This document shows positions 11,524-23,900 of a stretch of 64,000 bases of DNA, piece by piece. Origin of the DNA: Rotaria sp. Silwood1. Lineage: Eukaryota > Rotifera > Eurotatoria > Philodinida > Philodinidae. Under the pieces are notes generated by a model that searched no databases, was not told where the DNA came from, and worked only from the letters and a program-made list of their open reading frames with translations. How positions within the stretch are numbered: position 1 is the stretch's first letter; each line of letters starts with the position of its first letter. A program made the position numbers and the translations under genes. Where the stretch lies: contig CAJNOP010000013.1 in NCBI GenBank assembly GCA_905250075.1, positions 2,152,188-2,216,187 of the forward strand, written 5' to 3'.

Positions 11524-11542
11524 GGGGGGGGGGGGGGGGGGG
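11524..11542 (+). repeat. Uninterrupted run of 19 G
   Basis: Nineteen consecutive G residues followed by cgcgc, in a strongly AT-rich context. The run could form a G-quadruplex. Homopolymer length may be an assembly estimate. Confidence 0.9.
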
Positions 11543-11768
11543 CGCGCTAGGTGGCAAAATTTTGAATGAAATACGATGAAAAACGACACAGTATACGACT
11601 GTGTATGACCGTTTACGGTGGTCGTATACATGTCGTATACGACACGACGATATACGGCCGTAATTCAGGTGTCAAGTAATACGGCGAAATACGGTCGTAT
11701 ACGATTGTAATGTGCACTGTATACGACCGTTCACGATCGTTTACGATTGTCGTAATGCTCGTCCTGGG

Positions 11769-13671
11769 AGAGTTTAATACAACTAATTAAGAAGATGCAA
11801 AAGAAAAAGATTGGTAAGCTTTGCCTTTTTCTGTTAATATGAATGAATAGTTCATCAATGTGTTTTTATTTTCTAGGCTTTTAAATAAATTGGTCAAGGT
11901 CAGAACTGTAGGTAAGGAAGTAAAATTGCTAATATCGTTCAGAGAAATAAATTTATCCATCCTAGGCTGAAAATGAACGACTGTAAGCAACCAATAAAAG
12001 TCAAATTTGATAAACCAATTCAACAGCATACGTTTAAATACGAGTACCGTATACCCAACTGTCGTACACGGTGGTTATATATGATCGTAACCTACTGATG
12101 AACTCAGATATTAATCTCGGTCAAGACTTTTATCTTTCGAATCCAACGGTCAGTAAAATAAATCATAGTTTTTTATTTAAGCTCTTTCCTTTATGAAGTT
12201 TCTCAGGAATAACATGACAATTAATTATAAAACTTTCAAGACAGATAAATTTTCAAACTCTTAAATGCTTTCTTTAAAGCGTTATAATATTTGCAAAGAT
12301 TAGAAGTATGACCACTCATAAAACTCTATACTTCATTTTTTCGAGCTAGAGTTTTTTCTATGACAACTAGGATCAAATTGAGATGATTTTTTTACATAGC
12401 ACTGACGAATTTTTTTTTAAGAACAACATTTTGAAGAAAAAAAAAGCAAGTTTTCAATTTGAACCTGATCGAACGTATTGTGTGAAGGAAAACTTCGTTT
12501 TTTGTTCAAAAATTGATTTTGACAAAAATTAAAAACAAATTTTACTGCATGTATCAAGACGTTTATCTTCCAATTGAAGTCATGGAAAACTGGACATGTT
12601 AAAAAACTACGACCGATGCTTTAATCATCTTCAAAAATTATCATAAGAAGACTTTGACATACAAAAAAAAATCATCACAGTGGAAGTTTTTCTACGAGGA
12701 ATTTCGAGCGTTGCGTTTAGTAAAAGTGGAAACAAAGAGCGATCAGTAACATGGTATTTGATAGTAGACACTTCAAAGCTAAACTAAAACTCGAAAATGT
12801 TTGGATTTTAACATCTGGAAAAGGAAGAAGAGTTGCCTTAAATTTTTCTTACCATCGAATTGAATGATGATATGAATTTCATCCGTTGTAGTTTACTGAC
12901 TGACAAAAAGGGTAATCGGTTCGAGCGATAATGATAAATATAAGGTCATATTCTTTTTCTTGAAGAAGTGCTTCTATGAATATGATGATAATTGACCCAG
13001 GTCAAATAAGCACGACTGTTTAAAATGTTTTTGTCGTTTGGCAGGCGCAGTATTATGAGTGTGTTGTAAACAATCGGATACTCGGTTTTCAGAACTTTAT
13101 CAGCTGTATACGATATGGAAAACACAGTCGTGATAGTACGCTTACCAGACATCAACTTGCGATTGCAAACATTGTACAGACTTGTTTTTGACCGTCTGGA
13201 TGATTGGAATTATTGTCCCGGAGAGGTCACATACGATTTGATGAAATAAGGTCATTCATCACATCACATATGTCAAACATAATCGTAAAAATACGATCGG
13301 CATTTTCAAGTCTCGATTCGACGTTAATATGAATTTATACTGGAATTACGATTGTTCTAAGGAGTGAAGGAATATTATTCTAAAAACGAAGACGTTAATT
13401 TCTTTGTTCGTTAACAAAAGATTATTATTATTCATCAAGAAAACCGAGCTTGTTCTTTTCAATCAAAAATATATTCTGTGCTTTTTTTTTGTTGACTAAA
13501 AGTTAATGAAAATACTTTTTTTCTTAAACTTCGAAAATAGAACAAAAGTTGAAAAATTCTGATAAAAATTCAAGACATTTGTTTGCTTTTTTAGGTATCA
13601 CATGACAGAAGAGAATCCTTCGAATTTCTATTCAATCAACTAGTCGATAATGAATTGTAATTATTATACAA
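11769..13671. other. Intergenic region with repeat remnants
   Basis: No gene recognised. A further cluster of cgtatacg-like motifs lies at about 12030-12105. A copy of the 8807 element terminus, cccaggtcaaataagcacga, is at 12996-13015. Short minus-strand frames at 11787-12029 and 12946-13155 show no known motif and probably belong to decayed repeats. Confidence 0.5.
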
Positions 13672-16600
13672 ATGATATATGATCTACAAGCATACATATT
13701 TCAATCAGGAGTAGAACAAGATACTCTTGAAATAAATGCTAAATATTCAAAGGTAAATATAATAAATATTTGTAGTCTTCTTTTTTTGTTGTTATTGTTA
13801 CATATGACAGAAATAAATAAATTTAATCTTATGTTTCTTTTTAATTTTACTCATTTGTCTGTCTTATAAAAACAAAAGAGTATAATATATAAGTTTCATA
13901 CATATATTTGCATAATAATGATTGTTCTTCTTACTTCGAGAAAGGAACAAACAAATAAATGGAGTCTAGACAGTGATTTCACTATCAATTTTGGTATAAA
14001 GTAGAAAAAACGAGGATGTCTTTATTGAAGTCAATTAGGATGCATTACATGCAACATAAACATATATGCCAATAAGTTTAAACAAATCAAGATAAAAGAA
14101 TTGTATTGAATTTCCTTTTCGTTTCACTATTGAAACATATGATATTTTGATTGGAAGCTAAAATAAATATTTTTCATTCAATCGAAATTCATTTATCGAT
14201 TCGTCATAAATCGTTGCTCAATGACAACATCTATTGCACTCGTTTTCTAAATTATACATTTTCATAAAGTTGATGATGGTCGAAATGAGTCCGCAGATTT
14301 ATCCGATATTCTAATGGCAATGGTTTTCTGGTGCAGAGATAAAAATACAAACGAGGTTAGAAGAACTGTTGCGAGATTCTATTGACAGTGTTTAATAGTG
14401 TTTTATACAGATTTTCGATTCGCAAAGTATAGTTTAAAACTCTGAGCTAGCCAATCTGATCTTTAAAAGAGTGCTGCTCCATCGGTTCTCATGCCTAATA
14501 AAACATTAATATCTAATGATGAAGATAGCTTAATTCAGATCCCTTCTTCAAAAAAACTCAATTTTCGCTAGAAAAATCGAAATAGGGACGACAGTTCTAG
14601 GTCTGGTCTATCATCAACAACATGATTTCTTCATCTAGCACGTCCGGTTCTGCTACCGTACGACTCAGAATTTTCTATGACTCTTCATTCTATACTTTTT
14701 TAAATTTCTTTTTTCCTTGAAATAGAATGCGAATGTTCCATTTTTCAATTAAGCTTTGTTAAGTTTAAGTAATAAAGCACTTCTATAAATGGATGACAAT
14801 TCTCTGAGAGTTTTTCGAGGTATTCAGTTTGTCATCTTTTTATCCGCATAATAAGACAGGCATTACATCTTGACATACTTCTTTAAACAAAAGACAAAAT
14901 GCGTATACAGAATGATGATATACAAGGCGTTTTGAATTCCTAACTGAGTTATCTTTGATTGTTCAATATCTCTCGTAAACGTCATGATATAGTCGCTTTA
15001 CATAGGATTGCATCCTAATATATTACGATCCTCACTAAACTTGATTCGATCCGACTGAAAACTTTTTTTGGATATAACTTTGACTTATTTTTGAGAATTT
15101 TCGAAAACTTGTAGAATGTCGAAATTTCAGCCCGATCGGACAATGTTAGAGGGAGGTCTTAAGCAATCAGGATTGAGAAAATTGGTGTTGTGTATTACTC
15201 TAAGGAAAAAATCATCCGAATTAATACCCGTTGTGTGAGCTTATAATGTGCCTACAATGATGCCTTGATGAGACTAGAGAGTCCGTCCCCATAACTATTT
15301 GGAGTGAAGTTATGATCATTCTACTGAATTTCTGATTCAACTTTAGCTACATAGGGAAAGTTTCAGCCTACCAGAATATTCCTTTGTCAAGACATTAGAT
15401 TTCCAAAAAAACTCATTCGTCCAAGACATGGTCCAAAAATCAAGCTTACTTGTAAACTCAATATTTTGACAAAGGAACATTCTTTTCGCTTGAAATTTTC
15501 AAAATACTCTAAGAACCATTAGACTCATCAATAGACAAAATTTCAGGTCAAAATTCAGTAAAACGAGCATCACTCAGCTACAAAGATCCACGAGGACGAA
15601 ACTTATCTTATTTTTACCAAGATATTCTTGTCAACTCAGTATGAGCTTAAACGACGGGTAATAGTTTGGGCGATTCTCTGGTGAGTAAAAGGCAAGGATT
15701 TCAATATGATGACATTGAAAAATATATCGTAAATTCAGTAAGCTATTAAGAGACGAATGGTAACTTTAATTGCGTATGGCACTCGAGGCCATTATACGTA
15801 ATGTTCAGATCGAAATCGAGTTTTTGAGCATAGAAGAGACGACGTGAGGATGCCTTTAATATCAAACATTTCATTTATTTCATTACAATCTATACTATAT
15901 TTTGATTCAATATCTGAATTTGAAAATCTAAACTTAGAACAATCAGAAAATTTTTCGTCATAAAGAACTTCTCTTTTTTATTGATTTACTGCAAATTTCT
16001 ATAAAAATTAAATAAGAATCTTTTCTTTTAGAATGTCGAATCACGGTTATTTGCTTGTAATACTCATCTTCTTGAATTCGGGCGACGATCGATCTACAAT
16101 TTGTATATATTTATTTGTCGATCATCAATGAACTTCTTAAATTGATTTAGTTTATTTTTGTGCAATGAAAAAAAAAGATTAAGACTAAAAAATAAGACAA
16201 ACAATTTGACTTTTTCTTTCTTTCATTCTCATTTTCTATTAGTGATAATACAATCTAGTGTTGCACTTATAGGTGTTTTCTTTTTTCTTGTGTAAGTATT
16301 TATAGTTCGTGTAACTATAAAGTCAATCAGATAAACAAACGAACAAACAAAACCATTCGAATAGCAATTAATATGTTCCTGAAATAATTTAATTGATTTT
16401 TGCTATGTTATTTAATAATTATAATTTTAGAATAAATTCGCAAACAATAGAACAGAAAGTTCCATCTGATGATATTTTGGGTCAGGTAAAACGAATATAT
16501 CAATGATTCAATTATTTATTTGTTTAACCAAAGGTATCCTCGTAGAAATTACGAGCATGTATTAATCTGTAAATGTATGTTTTTTCGGATAAAGTCTATT

Positions 16601-17038
16601 TGTTTTTTTTTAGAAATTTGATATTTCTGAGAAGGGTTGGATGTTTTAAAATGTGTTATTAGTTTATTCTTTCCTTTCATTTAGTTTGAATTTATGAAAG
16701 TCAACTTCTTTTCACAATAATTTCTCTACCACTTATAGAATACACACGAGCAAATCATCGAAGAAAAGGCTAAGTCTTTGCAGGTTTTAAGACTGATTTG
16801 TTGACTGTCTTGAAATGATGTTTAGAATATTCATACGATTGATGACATGTTTAAGACTAGAAAAATTGTTCATTTTTGTGTTAGCAATACTATGCTGCGT
16901 GATTATTTTTCGTCACATAGAATTATATGCAGTCGAAGAACAAAAAGGCAATAAATGATGTCGTTTTCTTAAGTATTGTGGTAACTAGTATTGACAAAAT
17001 CGATTTTTCAGAATAATATAATCCGTATATACATATAG
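13672..17038 (+). CDS. Proposed small single-pass membrane protein, unrecognised
   Basis: I do not recognise this protein. It is proposed from six short stretches with good splice sites that join in frame: 13672-13752, 16032-16056, 16243-16291, 16431-16485, 16739-16783 and 17012-17038. They give 93 residues plus TAG. It begins MIYDLQAYIFQSGVEQDTLE. A hydrophobic segment of about 18 residues (36-53, LIIQSSVALIGVFFFLV) is followed by a polar tail with VPSDDILGQ and EEKAKSLQ. The hydrophobic segment is itself split by an intron (phase 2, donor gtaagt). Donors are gtaaat, gtaata, gtaagt, gtaaaa and gtttta; all acceptors end tag or cag. Intron 1 is 2279 nt and holds a foldback repeat. The consistent phases across five junctions are the main support. 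The last exon (eight codons) is the weakest. It lies 870 bp upstream of PCF11 on the same strand. Confidence 0.5.
15285..15600. mobile_element. Foldback repeat in intron 1 of the small membrane gene
   Basis: Imperfect inverted arms: cagaatattcctttgtcaag (about 15382-15401) pairs with the region around ttgacaaaggaacattcttt (about 15466-15485). Outer parts also pair (gatcattctactgaatttc with aaattcagtaaaacgagc). Non-coding. Confidence 0.45.
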
Positions 17039-17908
17039 CTTGAACTGTTATCTCAAGTTTATCGATTTGTATAAGATTAATTATATTTTCTGATTTATAA
17101 AAGATCTCTTAAATAAAGCAATCTGAACAGAATCGTATTGACACATCCTTTTTTAAATCCTAGTAATTGATTAGTTTCAAACTCGAACTAAACGCAGTCA
17201 AAATAGCTTTATCTAGATTTCAGCATCACAGACCGCTATTCGGTTCTCTGTTAGATGTAAACCAAATTTCGACATAATCTATATAAATAAATGAATATGA
17301 TGATTTAAGCTCATAATAATTGTAGAATTTTGGTTGGTTCTAATTATTCAGTGCAAGGTTAAATTTCGTAATGACAGCACGTTTTCAAAGATGATTTTCT
17401 TCTTTTGATTATGATGAAATTTGGTTTATGAAATTTTAATCTTGAGAAGAATGTGAATTGATATAAAAATGTCTTGTCGTTTTTTTGTGTTCGAAAATAT
17501 TTGATAAAATAAAACATTTTCTTCAAACTAAAATGTTCTAAAAAATGAAATATCAATTTGGAAAAATAATCTTCAAGAATTTAATTGTCGTTTATCGATG
17601 TTGATTTTTTTTGTAATTTTAGTTTTAGATAGATAAATGAAATAAACTAATATTTATTAATGTCGTATTTCTGTTAAATTCAATATAAATTATTTCCTTA
17701 TCTTTTCTTCGTATTTAGAACAACAATTTTAGATCAAAATAATTAGATTTTATTTATTTCCTTTTCATTTGTAATATTCTCTGTCTTTTAAAGGGAGAGA
17801 TAATTTTGTGTTAATCGTTTGGATATTCATCAACATAAGTATTAATATTTTTCATTGTTTTCTTTTTAAAGATTCAATCAATCTATTTTAAGCCTTTTAT
17901 AAGCAATT

Positions 17909-20900
17909 ATGGCTGTTAAAGATGATTATCAAGATTTTAAAGTTGCATTAAATGATCTAAAACTGAATAGCAAACCATTGATTAATTTTTTAACAATACT
18001 TGCAGAAGAAAAAATGCATAATGCACCACAAATTGTACGGGCTGTTGAAGAACGTATACTTGAAGTTAGTAGAAAAACAACAATAAATTGTTTCTTTTTT
18101 TTTTCGGTTTTATACGAATTTATTTACTTTTTTCTATTATAGACTAAAGGTGATCATGTTTTACCTGCTTTATATGTACTCGATTCAATAGTGAAAAATT
18201 TACGTTCATCAGTTTATGTTCAATTATTTGAAGCAAAATTACCAGTACTTTTTGCTAATGCTTTCAATAAGGTTGGAATAGAAAAAAGATCTTTGGTTAG
18301 AATATTAAATTTTTTTGCCTAGGTTGATGAACGTACTCGATCGTCTATGTTTAAACTTCGTCAAACATGGCCACCATTTTTTACTAATCTATCATTGTAT
18401 AATCTGGATACAAGAACGCATGATATTGATCCAGCATGGCCTATTACAGCTAGAGTACCTGATCCATCTCCATTTTTACAAAATATTCATCTTAATCCAA
18501 ATTTTCTTCAAAGAGTATGTATTATAAAAAATATCCAACTAACGAGAAGTTTTCCAAGTGATAAATCACTTTTAATTTGGATCTATATTTCATCGATAGG
18601 ATCTAGCGAGCAGAGTTCTGTGGAACACTCTTAAATCCAGAAAAGCCTCGTTTATCTCGTCCCAAGAAACAATATAAAAAAAAATCAATAAATCGAACAT
18701 TTTTAATTCTTAGATCAAACCATATTGTACACTTTAATTGTTTTATTTCTGACAAACATCTTAAAATTTAAATAATAAAAAAACAACTAGGTTTCCACTT
18801 GAATAAGGCTCTAGTAGAACAGGCGGGTAACGTTCATGGGTCCAAAAAATCTCAGAATGCGATTCTTTACGACCTCTGCTTTTTTTAAATCTTGAAGTTC
18901 TGTAGAGAAAATCATAATAAATTTCTAGTACGATCAACTATCTTGGAACATGAGGAAACCTCTTCGACTGTTTCGTTCTTTGCAATATCAATGACTTTTT
19001 TGCCTATAGATACTACATAGTGTTCTAATAAAAGCCCTAAAAGATTTGAGTTTAGTTAATCTATCGAATTTTTCTTTATAGGTCCTATGGTTTAAGAAAA
19101 CTCGTATTTCAGAATTTTTACCTGAAATATTTCTGCATATAGAGAACTCAGCTAGATTAGCTGTCATAGAAAATTCAGAACGTTTGAACAAAGTCTCGTC
19201 GAGATATAGACCCTGTCTCATGAATAGAGTATATAACTTGTCATTTTTGAAAGCTTCACATCTTGAAGAGACTTTCTTTCAAACTTCTGAGTTTTTATAG
19301 AAACTAGTCTAGTTGAGTTCATTATATGCACGATGTTTCAGATCGAAATTTGATAACGCGAGTTTTCCGAAAACTATGACCTCTAGAAAAAAATTCAATA
19401 GCTTAGTGAAACCTAAATCTTTTCGGAGTTTTTATTAGAACCCTATGTACTGTCAAGAGTTGAACAACAATTGAAGTCAGAAGGGGCAGCTGAAGAGGTT
19501 CCATAATCGTGGATTTAAAAAAAACGATGAAGGCACGGTGGAATTGAGCAAATGCCGAGAGGAATATTTATTTTAGCACATCCTTAGTATAAGATATACA
19601 ACTTCTCAGTCAGTGTACAAGGTACAACAAAACCTCATCCTAAAAATCTCTACTTTGGAATATGCTCAAAGCAGGAACCTTCGTTTTAGTGAGATCAACC
19701 ATAATTTTTTTAGCTAATCCCTCTGTTGAAAAAGAATGCAGGATATATATATATATATATATATACTGATTTATTAGATATTCTTTAAAAATAAAGACAG
19801 ACACGGAATCATCTGTGAGTCCAATTTCAATGTAGACTTTCATCCTAATAGCTACCATCAGCTTTAGTCAGATAGAATCAAGAACCGAAGAGATTTGAAT
19901 GCATGCGTATATGGAGTTGTTTAAAATTTCATATACAAACTCACAACCATTCAACTCTTTTTGTCGTGTTCATTTAAACATTTCATTCACGACTTTTATA
20001 GAATACAACATCCTCCATAGCTTCTCTTGATCAGCAACCAATGAGTGAAGAAGTTCATCAACAAATCTTACGTTTACAACAAGAAGATCCTGATTCAAAT
20101 ACATTTCGTACTCGAACTGTAAATCAACCCCCAATATCAATAGCTCCACCAAAAATATCTGAACTGTCATCACGAAGTGATACATATCATATGATACCAA
20201 TTGAACGAATGGAACAAATTCGACAAGAAACAGCACATGTACTTGATCTAGATGTTGACGGTCAACAACAATCAAAAATCAAAAAATTATCTGGAAAAAA
20301 GAAAAAAACAAATAAAAAACGTCGACCATCATCACGTTTACGACGACGCGCTGCAGTACTTGCACAAGCTATTACAAATAAAGATCAAGAAATTTCTTCA
20401 GACGATGATACTGATGAAGAAGGCAATCAAGATGTTGATGACGATGATGATGAACCATTTATTGTTAAACAATCATCAGCTGTTAGTAATGGATTTGATG
20501 TTAAATCAACTAACAATATTGTTGATACTACTAATAATAAAACTGACAATGATGTGTAAGTTATATTCATAGAAATAATATAAAAGATATATTGATTAAA
20601 ATTTTAGTGAAGCATTATTTGGTGGCACTGATAAAGATTATCGAGGTACAGATAGAACTAGCCAACAATCAACAACAAACTCGAATACTCTCGATGCTGA
20701 TAGTATATTCGAAATAAATTCAAAATGTCTTCGACTTGCCGAACAAAAATATAAGTCAAAAGAATTATCATCTGAAGAATATCAAGCAACATTGAAGTTA
20801 TTACAAAATATACTTGAAAGTGAAGTTAAACGTCTTACTGTACAACAAACGTTAGTATTATATATAAGATGATTAATTTCAATAGATATTACAATAATAA

Positions 20901-23900
20901 GAAATGAAAAAAATTTTTGTCGAGATATTATTCAAATCTAGGAAATAATGTAAAGAAATTTTTAATAAGGTTTGCAGCAGATAAAATCTTTTATACTAGT
21001 TCTACGATTCGTTTCAATATATAATTTGCTTCACTGGTTTTCGAATAACTTTCGATAATAACATCTTAAAGACCTATGGTTCTTATCATTTAAGAGAGAA
21101 GATCAGAATTTGTCGAATTATATCTAAATTTCCTTGACCATTAATTGACGCATTAGATGAGTTCTTGGTGGATTTTTTTTTTGAAAATGATATTCTGAAG
21201 CAATTTTTCTTTTTATTTAGGCCTGTAATAGGACTACAAGATAGTAATTTATTCTTCTTCGCTCTACGCAAGACCAATATTCCTGGCTTGTTTCTTTCGC
21301 GAGTTATAAGACTTTTTCTAAGACTTTCACCTCTGTCTATTTATCTGCGATTTAACCGGAAAGGCAGCTAGACATGGGTAATTCACTAATATTTTCAAAA
21401 TGTAGACTCCTTCGCTACATGCAGGCTGATTATGGAAATTCAGAAGTATTTTCATCAGACAGCTAGATCATTTCGAATCTAAAACCATATATCACCATTG
21501 GACTTAGTATGGCAAATTACTCTGTCTAGCTGTTTCTCATGTGATCACATGTCAATAGGCTGAAATTATGGGTCTCAGGAAAAATCATGTAACTCACGCA
21601 TGAATAAGCTAGAAATGTTGACCTTGCGTAGATCGAAAGAAAAGTTATTTTAGAATATCGTTTTCAACAATATCAAGCAAGAACTAACTTAATTGGTCAA
21701 TAGTTGAACAATCAAATTTCGATAGAATTCGATAGCTTGTATTCTTCTCTATTGAATGCTGAAAATTGCTAGTCTCTATAGTGTTTCTATCAAAAGTTAT
21801 AGAAAAACTAGTAGAGCACATTGTATTTCAAATTCATAGTAGAATTCTAGTAAATGAAAGTCCTTGATGAATAGAAACTTTAATAGTCGCAGGCATCTCT
21901 TGGTTAGGTATGTACCAGTTTCAGTTCTATAATGGTCAACCTCATTCTCTCTTAGTACTGCTCTAGTTGAAAGGCTCTAAAACTGATGAATAGCATAATA
22001 GTGCGATGATAGAGATGTGCATGGTAAGCTTTTTTTGCACTCTATGCGCTGACTAAGAAAAATTTCTTAATCTTCTCTATCATACTGTTGACATAATTTC
22101 ATTCGCCCTCTGATCCAATGTTGCAATAGATTGTTCTATCAACATTTTACAAGATGAAGATATGCGATATAGTAATTTGAAAATGTTGAAAAAAATAGAT
22201 TAAGAGTTAGTTGAGAACATTTAGTATCATTGTTAATTGATCTTGACTTCTATTGATTAGCTTATTATAATTTTTCCAGAATCACTAAAAATATTTAGAA
22301 GGAATAAAACGAACGAGTGAACATTTTTCTATCGTATTTACTTAATTATTTCCAATATTATTGTATCTATTTTAAATAAATAATAGTCAAACTCTACTTT
22401 CTAGTAGCAATGCAACGCTATTAAATGATACCAATCATAATGCGCTCGCAACACAAGCAAACACTCTAGCAACAACTACAACACCAACTCATCCATTTCA
22501 ACAACAACTTCTTCAATTTGCTCAACAGCATGCACCACAAATCCCAACAACACCTCAACAGAAATCTTCCTTATCAACATTTTCAAATCCATCATTTCCA
22601 TTTCCAGGTTTTGGTAATGATGCATATCGTCATGTCATGCAAATTTTAGCAACAGTTGGTGCACCATCATCTTATACATCAAATTATAATTTTCTACCAT
22701 ATCTTCCACCATTACCACCTGCTCCACCTTCATTTAATCTTGTTCAAAATACATTTCAATCTCAAATACAACAACAACAATCAACAACAGCATCAGACCA
22801 ACAAATTTTTGCAGCTCGTCAGAGTCCACCAATGAAACGACCACATGATGAAAATAATAATAGTCATAATAATAATCTTTATGCAGATGAAGATAATAAA
22901 CGACCACGTTATGATCCAGTTACGGGTCGTGCAACACGTACACGTAATTTTGATGAAGAAAATGTCGCTCCTGTACCATCACTTATTGATGCTAATGTTA
23001 ATATGTTAAAAAAGTAAATAAAATTTTTTAGTTTTCAAATTTCAATAGGAAATTAATTATCGGTTTTTTTTCTGCATAGAAAATATGTTGGTATTGTTCA
23101 ACAATTATATGTTGGAAAATTTCAATGTCGTTTATGTGGTCTTCGTTTTACTGCTAAACAAAAAAATCATTATACACATCATCTTGATTGGCATTATTTA
23201 GAAAATAAACAAGAAAAAGATTTAAGTACGACAACATCATCATCATCACTATTACAACGAAGTCGAAATTGGTATTCATCTGTACAAGAATGGACAATTT
23301 ATGAAGAAAATATTGAAGAACAAATACGAACTGGAAGAATCATATCAACACAATTAAGACCAATTAGAGATAATCATCAATTAATACAAGGAGAAAATAT
23401 TTTATCATCATCAGGTGTTATATCTTGTCCAGCTATTGGAAACGGTGATAGTGATGATGATGTAAAGTTTTACATTAGAATTTTTATTAAATAGAAAAAA
23501 AAAACCAAAATCCTTTTTTTCTTATTTTATAGCGTTGTTATGTATGTCATGATCCATTTGAAAACTTTTTTGATGATAATCGAGAAGAATGGCATTTGAA
23601 AGATGCTATTCGAATTGATGGCAAAACTTATCATCCAATATGTTATCAAGATGTTAGATATGAGGTAAAATATGTACTTATAAATATAGAATTTTTTCAT
23701 TTTATCTTATGTTTTGTTCATATGTTTATCGATAAACATCTTTCTTGATTTTAATTGTAACAGATCCTTGAGAAGAAAAAACAATACACATCTTGTTGAT
23801 TCACATGTTAAACAATAATGACTGTCTTTTAAAGATTTTCTTCCCTTAAAAATCGATTTGAACCCAACTCCATTCAAATTGCATGAAATTTTCAGGGTAT

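Larger units (their letters stand above)
8807..11768. mobile_element. Composite repeat element with mirrored internal arrays, 2962 bp
   Basis: The proposed ends are cccagg (8807) and cctggg (ending 11768), flanked on both sides by agag (8803-8806 and 11769-11772). Both termini are packed with degenerate cgtatacg-type motifs (about 8825-8950 and 11560-11755). Inside lie two arrays of short palindromes of the form ttttctatat...atatagaaaa: 9150-9630, and 10330-11260 in opposite overall orientation. Between them is a ~700-bp unique core with no convincing gene. The symmetry suggests a large non-autonomous foldback-type DNA transposon. The short TIR and 4-bp duplication are weak evidence for the exact edges. 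Confidence 0.5.

Noticed and set aside
19970..20572. ORFs antisense and frame-shifted to PCF11 exon 4
   Set aside because: Shadows of the real exon in another frame or strand.
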